64,000 nucleotides of DNA from the NCBI GenBank assembly GCA_004556965.1, contig SFFE01000005.1, positions 11,607 through 75,606 on the forward strand, written 5' to 3'. Position 1 is the first letter of the stretch, and each line of letters begins with the position of its first letter. This stretch comes from Clostridiales bacterium (GTDB lineage Bacteria; Bacillota; Clostridia; Oscillospirales; Oscillospiraceae). Under the pieces are notes generated by a model. It was not told the origin of the DNA. It searched no databases and saw nothing but the letters and a program-made list of their open reading frames with translations. Position numbers and translations under genes: made by a program. Positions 42,657-49,510 of this stretch are shown here, piece after piece.

Positions 42657-42806
42657 CTAGAGCTGCCTACACTCAAGAAGAAGCGCAAGCACTAGTGCAA
42701 TGACTCCCATTCCCTGCCCCGCCCTTGTCATGGCGGGGCTTTGCTTTATGCATCCGTAGACGGACACGAACATAGCCAGAATTGCAAAACATGCAACATA
42801 CACCAT
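42657..42806 (-). CDS. Possible 49-residue membrane miniprotein
   Basis: A short frame starting at an ATG with GGGAGG eight bases upstream. It gives MVYVACFAILAMFVSVYGC..., a polar turn and a second hydrophobic segment GMGVIALVLALLL. Two-helix miniproteins are frequent in early phage operons. The middle codes through an 8-bp GC palindrome (42716-42739), so the gene call competes with a terminator reading. Confidence 0.4.
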   Translation of the reverse strand: MVYVACFAILAMFVSVYGCIKQSPAMTRAGQGMGVIALVLALLLECRQL

Positions 42807-42831
42807 TTGATATGCCTCCCTTCTTCCCGTA

Positions 42832-42848
42832 GTTTAGAAAAACTAAAC
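42832..42848. promoter_or_regulatory. Operator-like palindrome O3
   Basis: GTTTAG AAAAA CTAAAC, a perfect 6-bp dyad with a five-base spacer, immediately after the Cro-like stop codon. It is the exact reverse complement of the operator at 43084. Confidence 0.7.
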
Positions 42849-43064
42849 TTATTGGGTAAAAAAATATCTTGGTATATCACAGCGATCAATCTGAAGAAAC
42901 TCACAGATATTACAAATCTGTTCTTGGGTAAAGATTCCCTTTCCGTTCAGTTTAAGGCTATATGTGCTCGGTGTCATTTTCCCAGCCGCAGCAACCGCTT
43001 TGTCTGTCTTGCCAAGTTCAGCAGTTCTCGCTTTCAGCAGCGAGTAATTGAATTGCAAACTCAT
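42849..43064 (-). CDS. Cro-like repressor (DUF739-type)
   Basis: A 71-residue HTH protein: NYSLLKARTAELGKTDKAVA then GKMTPSTYSLKLNGKGIFTQ, a DUF739/phage Cro-type repressor. It is divergent from the CI-like gene, with operators in between. Expected to start the lytic programme by blocking the repressor promoter. GGAGGTG before the ATG. Confidence 0.85.
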   Translation of the reverse strand: MSLQFNYSLLKARTAELGKTDKAVAAAGKMTPSTYSLKLNGKGIFTQEQICNICEFLQIDRCDIPRYFFTQ

Positions 43065-43083
43065 ATTTTTCTCACCTCCAAGG

Positions 43084-43100
43084 GTTTAGTTTTTCTAAAC
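43084..43100. promoter_or_regulatory. Operator-like palindrome O1
   Basis: GTTTAG TTTTT CTAAAC, perfect dyad, between the Cro-like promoter and gene. It covers the start-site region of the leftward promoter. Confidence 0.75.
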
Positions 43101-43127
43101 CTTACTACATGGATCAAGAAAAGTCAA
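43098..43127 (-). promoter_or_regulatory. Early leftward promoter (Cro side)
   Basis: On the minus strand TTGACT (43122-43127) is followed after 17 bases by TAAGGT, a weak -10. Operator O1 lies right behind it. Confidence 0.5.
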
Positions 43128-43133
43128 TAGAAA

Positions 43134-43151
43134 GTTTAGATAAAATTAAAC
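43134..43151. promoter_or_regulatory. Operator-like palindrome O2
   Basis: GTTTAG ATAAAA TTAAAC, an imperfect version of the GTTTAG-N5-CTAAAC dyad, between the two promoters. A half-site CTAAAC also lies at 43188-43193 inside the CI promoter spacer. Confidence 0.65.
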
Positions 43152-43178
43152 TTTTTTTCGATTTATTTTTATAGCGTA

Positions 43179-43207
43179 TTGATTTATCTAAACTTTTAGG
43201 ATATAGT
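43179..43207 (+). promoter_or_regulatory. Repressor promoter (CI side)
   Basis: TTGATT (43179-43184), 17 bases, TATAGT (43202-43207); the CTAAAC half-site lies in the spacer. Transcription would start ~25 bases before the repressor ATG, which has GGAGGT. Confidence 0.7.
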
Positions 43208-43234
43208 ATACATATCCTAACGGAGGTACGAACT

Positions 43235-43585
43235 ATGGAAAGCAAAGAAACTTGTGCAAAAAGAATTCGTGCGGGTTTGCAGATGAGAAATATGTCGCAA
43301 GCTGATCTCTGCCGAAAAACAGGAATTCCCAAAAGTGCTATGAGCCAGTATTGTAATGGAGGGCTCGTACCACGTCAGGATCGAACCTTTTTAATCGCCT
43401 CCGCTCTTGATGTGTCTGAGGCTTGGCTTATGGGATATGATGTTCCCATGGAAAGAAAAACTGCGCCCGCCTCCATTGAAGAAGACGAGCGCATGCGGGA
43501 GTTTATTTCTTTGTTTTCTCGGTTGACCGAAGAGCAGCAGAAGATGATCGTTGCTCAGATAAAAGGGATTTTAGCAGATCAATAA
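43235..43585 (+). CDS. CI-like XRE repressor
   Basis: A 116-residue repressor. Residues ~10-65 are an XRE HTH (MSQADLCRKTGIPKSAMSQY) and ASALDVSEAWLMGYD, common in Firmicutes phage repressors. It lacks the LexA-like peptidase domain; residues ~90-116 are an amphipathic helix (SLFSRLTEEQQKMIVAQIKG) probably for oligomerisation. Its 3' end is overlapped by a convergent small gene. Induction cannot be by RecA-driven self-cleavage of this protein. Confidence 0.88.
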   Translation: MESKETCAKRIRAGLQMRNMSQADLCRKTGIPKSAMSQYCNGGLVPRQDRTFLIASALDVSEAWLMGYDVPMERKTAPASIEEDERMREFISLFSRLTEEQQKMIVAQIKGILADQ

Positions 43586-43667
43586 TGCTGTCCTGCTGTT
43601 GACAGCTCAGTTTTGAAAATAGCAACGCTGCGGCGGTAATGCTTTCTTGATTGTTGGCATGGTCCAT
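43503..43667 (-). CDS. Small helical protein, antisense to the end of the repressor gene
   Basis: A 54-residue protein from an ATG with AAAGGAG eight bases upstream. Residues ~14-40 (AALLFSKLSCQQQDSIIDLL and KSLLSEQ) resemble the repressor's own C-terminal helix (SLFSRLTEEQQKMIVAQIKG ILADQ). The last 83 bases lie opposite the repressor gene. A short protein of this pattern could mix with the repressor; this is inference. Confidence 0.6.
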   Translation of the reverse strand: MDHANNQESITAAALLFSKLSCQQQDSIIDLLKSLLSEQRSSSAALRSTEKTKK

Positions 43668-43797
43668 AAGTACAGCTCCTTTTTTGAAAGTTGCTGCCGG
43701 CAGTATCGACATTATATCATAAAATTCCGGTTTTTCCCGAAAAAGATATATTATTACTTTCAACTCAAATCGACAATTCTTATGGTGGCGAGAAAGC

Positions 43798-44586
43798 ATG
43801 CTTATTTTCTTTGTTGTTGTCATTATATGTGCTATAACTACTGGTATCCTGTTAATTAACCGAAAAACGACAGCGAATTATGGGGACAATACACCGCCTC
43901 GCGGCTCTATTGACTCACTAAACTTGGGGCAATTTTCTCAGGAAGAACAGGATCAAATAAAAGCGATTTCTGAATTTTGTGGTGTGCGTTATGTCACACC
44001 GGAAAATATTCGGAATTATGCTATCCACAATATTGGACAAGACTTTGCTTCAATGCCCGGATGGGACATCTGGGACATATCCGTCCACGAAGCTCCTGGC
44101 CAATACGAGCGCTTAAGGCGCGCACTTGACTCGAAAATATGTGTATTGAGCTATGACCCAAAATATCAGCTTGCAAAAATTCGCGGTAATACCGGTGTTT
44201 ATTTGACCAGTTGTAAACGTTGCAGTTGCCCAGATTATCATAATAGGCATTTGCCTTGCAAGCACATGTACGCACTTGCTATAGAGTTGGGCGGCGATGT
44301 AGAAAAGCACATTATTGATACAGAAAACAAACCCCTGTATGGGCTAAAGATAGCACTCGCTGGAAGATTCGCCGGTAGCAAAGACGGCTCGGATGGAATA
44401 CGAGGTAAAATCAATTCGCTCGGCGGTATTTGGGAAGATACTGTCTCTACATACTCATCTGTGCTCGTTTGTGGCAACGCTCCTTCAGAAATCAAAGTTT
44501 CTTATGCGAAAAACAATGATATTGAGATTTTGCAGCAAGAAGCAATTCTTACTATTTTCGTTACCGATCTTGAAACCAGAAAATAA
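43798..44586 (+). CDS. Membrane-anchored SWIM zinc finger plus BRCT domain protein
   Basis: A 262-residue protein. Residues 2-20 are an N-terminal membrane helix. Residues ~105-165 hold a SWIM finger: CSCPDYHNRHLPCKHMYALA, with C142, C144, C154 and H156. Residues 179-255 are a BRCT domain (LYGLKIALAGRF, INSLGGIWED, VSTYSSVLVCG). It lies alone on the plus strand between repressor and integrase, the usual place for genes expressed by the lysogen. Base composition is lower in GC than the structural genes. I know of no characterised protein with this layout. Confidence 0.75.
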   Translation: MLIFFVVVIICAITTGILLINRKTTANYGDNTPPRGSIDSLNLGQFSQEEQDQIKAISEFCGVRYVTPENIRNYAIHNIGQDFASMPGWDIWDISVHEAPGQYERLRRALDSKICVLSYDPKYQLAKIRGNTGVYLTSCKRCSCPDYHNRHLPCKHMYALAIELGGDVEKHIIDTENKPLYGLKIALAGRFAGSKDGSDGIRGKINSLGGIWEDTVSTYSSVLVCGNAPSEIKVSYAKNNDIEILQQEAILTIFVTDLETRK

Positions 44587-44589
44587 AAA

Positions 44590-44619
44590 GCCGCCCCGGT
44601 GCGGGAACACCGGGGCGGC
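44590..44619 (+). terminator. Strong GC hairpin after the BRCT gene
   Basis: A perfect 12-bp stem (GCCGCCCCGGTG and complement, 44590-44601 with 44608-44619) starting five bases after the stop codon. No U-run follows directly; the AAATAAAAAG just before it would form a U-run for minus-strand transcripts. Confidence 0.6.
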
Positions 44620-44621
44620 CA

Positions 44622-44658
44622 AGAGAGCAGCAAACTTTGACGGGTATCACTGCTCTCT
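44622..44658 (+). terminator. Second hairpin before the integrase
   Basis: AGAGAGCAG (44622-44630) pairs with CTGCTCTCT (44650-44658), followed by CATTTTAG. With the preceding hairpin it separates the BRCT gene from the integrase gene, for which no good promoter is seen. Confidence 0.5.
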
Positions 44659-44681
44659 CATTTTAGCATGGGAGGATTGTC

Positions 44682-45731
44682 ATGGCAAGCAGAAAAAATA
44701 AATACTACAAGCGCCCTGATGGGCTATACGAAGCCATCCGCACCATCAATGGAAAGCGAAAAGCTTTCCGAGGGCGTAGTCCGCAAGAAGTTGAGCAGAA
44801 GATGATCGCCTACAAAGGCGAGGCCGAACGCGGCAGACTGTTCCGAGAGGTTGCAGAGGAATGGGAAGAAATCCACTTCCCTACGCTTGCACCCAACACT
44901 CTAAAGGGCTATCGGCCGGCCAGCAGGCGGGCAATAGAGCATTTCGGCGATACTCCGATTCGTCAGATTAAGGCGCCGGATATCAAGCGATTCATCAATG
45001 AATTTGCACGTGCCGGAAAGGGGCAAGCCAGCAGAGCGCAAAAGACCGTCACGAACCAGCTTCTTGTTCTGAATTTGATCATGGGCTACGCAGCCGAGAA
45101 CGGGGAAATTGATTTTAATCCCTGCGCCAATGTGTCCATCCCGAAAGATCTATCTAAAAAGCGCCGAGAAGCTGCTAGTTCCGCAGACGAAGCCAAGGTA
45201 AAGAACGCGGCAGACGTTTGGCTGCTGCCCTATTTCATCCTATATACCGGTCTCCGGAAAGGAGAGGCCTTGGCTCTCACATATGGAGATATTGATCTCA
45301 AAAAGAAGATTATCCACGTAACAAAGAGCGTGTACCATATCAGCAATAAGCCTTATATCAAGAAGCCGAAAACAGAAGCAGGCATTCGCATCGTCCCAAT
45401 TCTAGATCCTCTCACGCCAAAGATACCAAAGCGGCGGAAAAAGGAGCTATACTTATTTTCTGACGACGGAGGGAAAACGCCGCTTACAGAAATGCAGTAC
45501 CAGAAGCACTGGGAGCGATTTGTTGAAGCCACCGGAATCACATGCACCGCACATCAGCTCAGGCACAGCTTTGCAACGATGCTTTTTGAGTGCGGAATCC
45601 CGGTAAAAGACGCTCAGGATTTATTGGGGCATTCCACAGCCGCCATGACACAAGATATTTACACACATATCCGGGACGCACACCGTGAAGAAACAGCGCA
45701 GCTCATCAACCAAAAGCTGCGCAAAAAATAG
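44682..45731 (+). CDS. int: Tyrosine integrase
   Basis: A 349-residue site-specific recombinase. The N-terminal arm-binding domain has a beta-rich YYKRPDGLYEAIRTINGKRK; the core-binding domain follows (WEEIHFPTLAPNTLKGYRPA). The catalytic set is R192 (TGLRKGE), K230, H291-x-x-R294 (HQLRHSF), H317 (LGHSTAAMTQ) and the nucleophile Y327 (DIYTH). It lies next to a tRNA-Ser 3' end. GGGAGGA precedes the ATG. Confidence 0.95.
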   Translation: MASRKNKYYKRPDGLYEAIRTINGKRKAFRGRSPQEVEQKMIAYKGEAERGRLFREVAEEWEEIHFPTLAPNTLKGYRPASRRAIEHFGDTPIRQIKAPDIKRFINEFARAGKGQASRAQKTVTNQLLVLNLIMGYAAENGEIDFNPCANVSIPKDLSKKRREAASSADEAKVKNAADVWLLPYFILYTGLRKGEALALTYGDIDLKKKIIHVTKSVYHISNKPYIKKPKTEAGIRIVPILDPLTPKIPKRRKKELYLFSDDGGKTPLTEMQYQKHWERFVEATGITCTAHQLRHSFATMLFECGIPVKDAQDLLGHSTAAMTQDIYTHIRDAHREETAQLINQKLRKK

Positions 45732-45739
45732 CCTTTTTA

Positions 45740-45761
45740 CTGTGTAGTTTCTGTGTAGTTT
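45740..45761. repeat. Tandem 11-bp direct repeats, possible integrase arm sites
   Basis: CTGTGTAGTTT occurs twice without a gap, eight bases after the integrase stop and ~100 bases before the tRNA end. This is the expected place for arm-type binding sites near attR or attL. Confidence 0.55.
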
Positions 45762-45814
45762 ACCTTCCGAAACATACCGAAAGTTTCCGAATAATTATTA
45801 GGCAAAAAACAAGA

Positions 45815-45859
45815 AAAACCCTTGCAATCACTAGATTTCTTAGCAATTGCAAGGGTTTT
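45815..45859. terminator. Bidirectional terminator between integrase and tRNA-Ser
   Basis: AAAACCCTTGCAAT (45815-45828) and its perfect complement (45846-45859) surround a 17-base loop. T/A runs at both arms suit termination of the integrase transcript and of the convergent tRNA transcript. Confidence 0.75.
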
Positions 45860-45864
45860 GATTT

Positions 45865-45956
45865 TGGCGGAGAAGGAGGGATTTGAACCCTCGCGCCGCT
45901 TATCACAGCCTACTCCCTTAGCAGGGGAGCCCCTTCGGCCTCTTGGGTACTTCTCC
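45865..45956 (-). tRNA. tRNA-Ser(GCU), prophage integration site
   Basis: On the minus strand the acceptor pair GGAGAAG/CTTCTCC, a long variable arm, anticodon loop CTGCTAA (anticodon GCT) and T-loop GGTTCAAATCC are all present, with CCA encoded. The 3' end faces the integrase gene, so the phage has probably integrated in the tRNA 3' part and rebuilt it. The exact core is not visible because the other end is outside the window. Confidence 0.95.
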
Positions 45957-46027
45957 AAGCCGAATCAACTTTGTCGCCTAGGTATATTAGCACATACCGG
46001 CGCAGATGTCAACCGTTGTTTTTCAGA

Positions 46028-46056
46028 TTGACAGCAGCGGAAAAACACGTTATAAC
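46028..46056 (+). promoter_or_regulatory. Promoter of the HAD gene
   Basis: TTGACA, 17 bases, TATAAC: a near-consensus sigma-A promoter ~34 bases before the HAD start codon. Confidence 0.8.
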
Positions 46057-46089
46057 GAAAAGCAGACCGAAAAAAGGAGCGTTTCCTCT

Positions 46090-46743
46090 ATGAAATACAG
46101 AACCATTCTCTTCGATCTGGACGGCACGCTGCTGGACACTCTGGACGATATGACCGACGCCGTGAACCGTACGCTGACGCGCTACGGTCTCCCCTGCCGT
46201 TCGCGCACGGAGGTGCGCGATTTTGTCGGCAACGGCGCACAGCGGCTGATGGAACTGGCGTCCGGCGGCGCAAAGCCGGAAACGTTCGGCGCCATGCTCG
46301 CCGATTACAAGGCGGACTATGCGGCGAACTGCCGTGTGCGCACCGCGCCATATCCGGGCGTGACCGAACTGCTGAAAACGCTGGCCGCGCGCGGTTATCA
46401 GCTCGGCATCGTCTCGAACAAGCCGGATGACGCCGTAAAAGCGCTGCATCGCGATTTTTTCCCGGACAGCGTGACGGTTGCCGTCGGCGAACGGGCGGGC
46501 ATGCGCCGCAAGCCCGCGCCCGACACGCTCCTTGCCGCAATGCGGCAGCTCGGTGCCGACGCCGGCAGCACCGTTTATGTCGGCGACTCAGATGTGGATA
46601 TCGAAACCGCACGCAACGCAGGCATCCCCTGCATCTCCGTCGCGTGGGGCTTCCGTGATCGTGACGTTCTGCTCGCCCACGGCGCGGACTGCATTGCGGC
46701 GGACTGCAGCGCGCTTTTGGCTCTGCTGGAGGCCGCAGATTAA
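46090..46743 (+). CDS. HAD-family phosphatase, phosphoglycolate phosphatase-like
   Basis: A 217-residue HAD hydrolase: FDLDGTLLDT (nucleophile D8), SNKPDDAVKAL (motif II), KPAPDTLLAAM (motif III Lys) and YVGDSDVDIETA (motif IV). The helical cap after the first motif and the length fit Gph/PGP-type enzymes; the substrate is not proven. AAAAGGAG precedes the ATG. It is convergent with the XRE gene 18 bases away. It is host DNA. Confidence 0.88.
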   Translation: MKYRTILFDLDGTLLDTLDDMTDAVNRTLTRYGLPCRSRTEVRDFVGNGAQRLMELASGGAKPETFGAMLADYKADYAANCRVRTAPYPGVTELLKTLAARGYQLGIVSNKPDDAVKALHRDFFPDSVTVAVGERAGMRRKPAPDTLLAAMRQLGADAGSTVYVGDSDVDIETARNAGIPCISVAWGFRDRDVLLAHGADCIAADCSALLALLEAAD

Positions 46744-46760
46744 GCACGCGCTCTTTCCGC

Positions 46761-47441
46761 TCACCAGACGCCGAAAAAGTTGGTGTCCCGGATGGATTTC
46801 ATCTCCGTCTTGGAGATCTGCAGTCTCTCTGTCAAAAAGGCCTTGTCCTGCATCAGCGTTTTGCTGCACAGGCACTTGATCGCAACGTTCTGATAGTTCT
46901 CGTTGATGGATACGATCAGCCCGGTCTTAAACTCCCGCTCTGTGGAAAGGGTCGGGATACCGATCTTGATGTATTCCCGCGGCGGCGCGGTATTCTGGAC
47001 AACGCAGTCGATGTTGTGATCGCTGACGAAAATGTTTCCGTGGTAGATATAGCCGCAGTCGTAAAAATTATTGACGTCCCGGACATTTCGGAAAAGCACT
47101 GCGTTTCTGGTCTTCGTGTTGTATTCCAGCACGGCCGTGTGAAGATTGCGCTCAGAATGCTTATACCAATAGATCCATCTCCGCTCGAGGCATCTGTTCG
47201 TACCGGAGCTGCGGCTTTTATCCTCCGCATGGGACAGCAGCATGCACAGATCCACATTCAGCACACTGCACAGATCCGCCAAAACGTCCATGGCAATGGC
47301 AATTTCGCCTTTTTCATATTTGGAGAGGGTCGCCGTACTTTTGTTGATTTTTTTCGCAAGCGCATCCAACGTCAGCCCCTCAGCCTTTCTTCTCACTCTG
47401 AGGATGCTGCCAACATTCACATAGAAAGAATGACGATCCAT
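46761..47441 (-). CDS. XRE-family regulator, first of two paralogues
   Basis: A 226-residue protein with an N-terminal XRE HTH (ILRVRRKAEGLTLDALAKKI followed by NKSTATLSKYEKGEIAI) and a ~150-residue effector-like part starting WIYWYKHSERNLHTAVLEYN and ending EMKSIRDTNFFGVW. The neighbour at 47453 has the same layout. Probably the second gene of a two-regulator operon (11 bases apart). Confidence 0.85.
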   Translation of the reverse strand: MDRHSFYVNVGSILRVRRKAEGLTLDALAKKINKSTATLSKYEKGEIAIAMDVLADLCSVLNVDLCMLLSHAEDKSRSSGTNRCLERRWIYWYKHSERNLHTAVLEYNTKTRNAVLFRNVRDVNNFYDCGYIYHGNIFVSDHNIDCVVQNTAPPREYIKIGIPTLSTEREFKTGLIVSINENYQNVAIKCLCSKTLMQDKAFLTERLQISKTEMKSIRDTNFFGVW

Positions 47442-47452
47442 TGCAAGCCCCC

Positions 47453-48151
47453 TTATCCAACCGTAAAGAAATTTGTAGCCTTGAGCGTGACAAATTCATT
47501 CTGTGTCAATTTCAGAATGCGGACCAACTCCTCCCGGTCGTCAATGCGCACACGGGATGCGATGGCCTTTGCCGCAATGTTCTGATAAAAGAAGGTCAGC
47601 GCGCCGAGGAGTCCCGTCATGTACCTGTAGTCTCCGGTTTGCTGCGGAATGGATTGAAAGTTCAGCGTTACGATGTCAAACGGTGCGTTTACGTTTTTCA
47701 GGCAGAAATCCACGCTGTACGCGCTGTAGGACAGCCGGCCCGTATACGTGAAATCTGCGTTTTCCGGCCGATCCAGATCTCTGACATCGAAATACATGGT
47801 GGCGGTCATGTGCGCATTGTCGCACCGCAGCACCGAAGTATGGATTTCCTCATATGCCCCCTTGCACCAGTAAACCCAGAGCGTATCCACAAACAGCGGG
47901 CTGTATTCTGACGGATCTGCCTTTTCGTCCACATCCGCCGCAGGGAGCACTTCTGCCACATCAACGCCGTACAGCGCGCACAGCGTCACCAGCATATCGC
48001 AGGAAATTGCGATATCGCCGCTCTCGTACTTGGAAAGGGTGGCAATGCTTTTCCCCAAAGCGTCCGCCAGCTCGGCAAGCGTGATCCCCTTGTTTTTCCG
48101 GACCGCACCGAGCTTTTCTCCTATGCTTTTATAGTAACTGGTTTCTTCCAT
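47453..48151 (-). CDS. XRE-family regulator, second paralogue
   Basis: A 232-residue protein with HTH (LGAVRKNKGITLAELADALG followed by KSIATLSKYESGDIAI) and a C-terminal part (WVYWCKGAYEEIHTSVLRCD ... MYFDVRDLDRPE ... FVTLKATNFF) aligned with the first paralogue throughout. The C-terminal domain, with W-x-Y-W and F-x-V-R-D motifs, is not one I can name. It is close to the amidohydrolase-BCCT operon, which it may control. Confidence 0.85.
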   Translation of the reverse strand: MEETSYYKSIGEKLGAVRKNKGITLAELADALGKSIATLSKYESGDIAISCDMLVTLCALYGVDVAEVLPAADVDEKADPSEYSPLFVDTLWVYWCKGAYEEIHTSVLRCDNAHMTATMYFDVRDLDRPENADFTYTGRLSYSAYSVDFCLKNVNAPFDIVTLNFQSIPQQTGDYRYMTGLLGALTFFYQNIAAKAIASRVRIDDREELVRILKLTQNEFVTLKATNFFTVG

Positions 48152-48266
48152 TTTTGACGATCTCCATACCCGCTTTCAAAACACACCCATAGCCTGCCTC
48201 TGATTTTCCGCATTTTGATATGATTATACCATGTTTCATACGTCTTCGCCACGGTAAATAAAGAGT

Positions 48267-48296
48267 TTTCCCGAAGGGAAAATTCCCTTCGGGAAA
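48267..48296. terminator. Terminator after the amidohydrolase gene
   Basis: TTTCCCGAAGGGAA and its perfect complement are two bases apart (48267-48280, 48283-48296); the minus-strand side is followed by ACTCTTTATTT. It lies between the amidohydrolase stop and the XRE start. Confidence 0.65.
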
Positions 48297-48328
48297 CGCA
48301 GATATTCTGCGGCCAATTCCGCTCCGGC

Positions 48329-49510
48329 TCAGAGGTTGACAAGCATGCCGTCCTTGAATACCGCCGCGACATTGTTGAGCATTTCAATGTCCTGATCGGG
48401 ATTGCCGCTGAACGCAGCCAGATTCGCCCGTTTGCCGACCTTGATCGTACCGACCTGGTCGTCGATCTGCAGGATCTCGGCGTTGTATTTCGTCGCCTGA
48501 ATCAGTGTCTCCAGCGGCGTAAAGCCGATCTTGTTCACACGGACTCGGAATTCGTAAATACCGTTGCCGTGGCTTCCTTCGTAAACGCCGGCATCCGTAC
48601 CCCAGCCGAGCTTCAGGCCGGCTTCTCTCGCCGCGATCATGCCTTCCCGGAGGACGCCGACGATTCTGGTGGCTTTCTCCACATAGTGCCGGGGCATGTT
48701 TTCGCCAAACTCCAGGAAGGAATACAGCGTGGACATGGTCGGCATCATGAAGGTCTTGTCGGTCGCCTTGTACATGCGGATGCATTCGTCGTCCATGATG
48801 GAGGAATGCTCCACCGTTCTGACGCCGGTGCGGATGCACATTTTGATGCCGTCGGTACCGTGGCAGTGGACGGCGACCGGCAGATCCACATATGCCGCAG
48901 CGTCGCAGGCGGCCTGCAGCTCGTTTTCGTAAATGATGGGTTTGCCGGGCGTTGCGCCGGGGTTCATAACTGCGCCGGTCCCCATAATCTTGATCCACTT
49001 CGCGCCCAGCTGATACTGGCGGCGCACGGCCTTGGTGTATTCATCGGGCGAGTCGGCCTCTGCATACATGTCTCCGAAGAACTCGTTGCCCGCCTCCGTG
49101 GGAGAGATGATTCTGCCGCAGGCCAGAACATCGGGGCCCATTACCATGCCCTCGTCAATTGCCTTGGCGATGCTGATGGTGATGTTGTTTCTGTCGCCCA
49201 GATCACGAACGGTCGTGTAGCCCATGCGCAGGTTGTCCTGCGCCAGCTTGAGGCAGCGCATGGTGCGGTAAGCGTCCGGCTGCACATTCTCCTCGAAGGT
49301 GCTCATGCCGCACAGATCCAGATGGAGATGCCCTTCAATCAGTCCGGGAATCACGGTCTTTCCGGTCATATCCAGCACTTCGCCGCCGGCTGCAGAGCAG
49401 GCCGGTTTGATCTCCTGAATCAGGCCTCCGTCGATGACGATATCGGCGCTGGTTCCCTCGAATCCTTCCGTCAGTTCGGGAAGGATTCTTGCATTTCTTA
49501 ATACGATCAT
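48329..49510 (-). CDS. Metal-dependent amidohydrolase (imidazolonepropionase/prolidase type)
   Basis: A 393-residue TIM-barrel hydrolase. Metal ligands: EGHLHLD (H-x-H), KIMGTG (carboxylated Lys position), AVHCHG, VEHSS and GWGTDAG (Asp). N- and C-terminal beta strands frame the barrel (VIPGLIEGH; IKVGKRANLAAFSGNPD). This subgroup includes prolidases and enzymes acting on N-substituted small amides. It is translated with the BCCT transporter (ATGA overlap), so the substrate may be a betaine or amino-acid derivative imported by it (inference). Confidence 0.85.
   Translation of the reverse strand: MIVLRNARILPELTEGFEGTSADIVIDGGLIQEIKPACSAAGGEVLDMTGKTVIPGLIEGHLHLDLCGMSTFEENVQPDAYRTMRCLKLAQDNLRMGYTTVRDLGDRNNITISIAKAIDEGMVMGPDVLACGRIISPTEAGNEFFGDMYAEADSPDEYTKAVRRQYQLGAKWIKIMGTGAVMNPGATPGKPIIYENELQAACDAAAYVDLPVAVHCHGTDGIKMCIRTGVRTVEHSSIMDDECIRMYKATDKTFMMPTMSTLYSFLEFGENMPRHYVEKATRIVGVLREGMIAAREAGLKLGWGTDAGVYEGSHGNGIYEFRVRVNKIGFTPLETLIQATKYNAEILQIDDQVGTIKVGKRANLAAFSGNPDQDIEMLNNVAAVFKDGMLVNL

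Noticed and set aside
42716..42739. A plus-strand terminator
   Set aside because: The stem GCCCCGCC/GGCGGGGC is convincing, but no plus-strand gene lies upstream, so it is noted only as a palindrome within the possible miniprotein gene.
46090..46743. The HAD phosphatase as part of the prophage
   Set aside because: It is beyond the tRNA-Ser integration site and has a normal host-type promoter.
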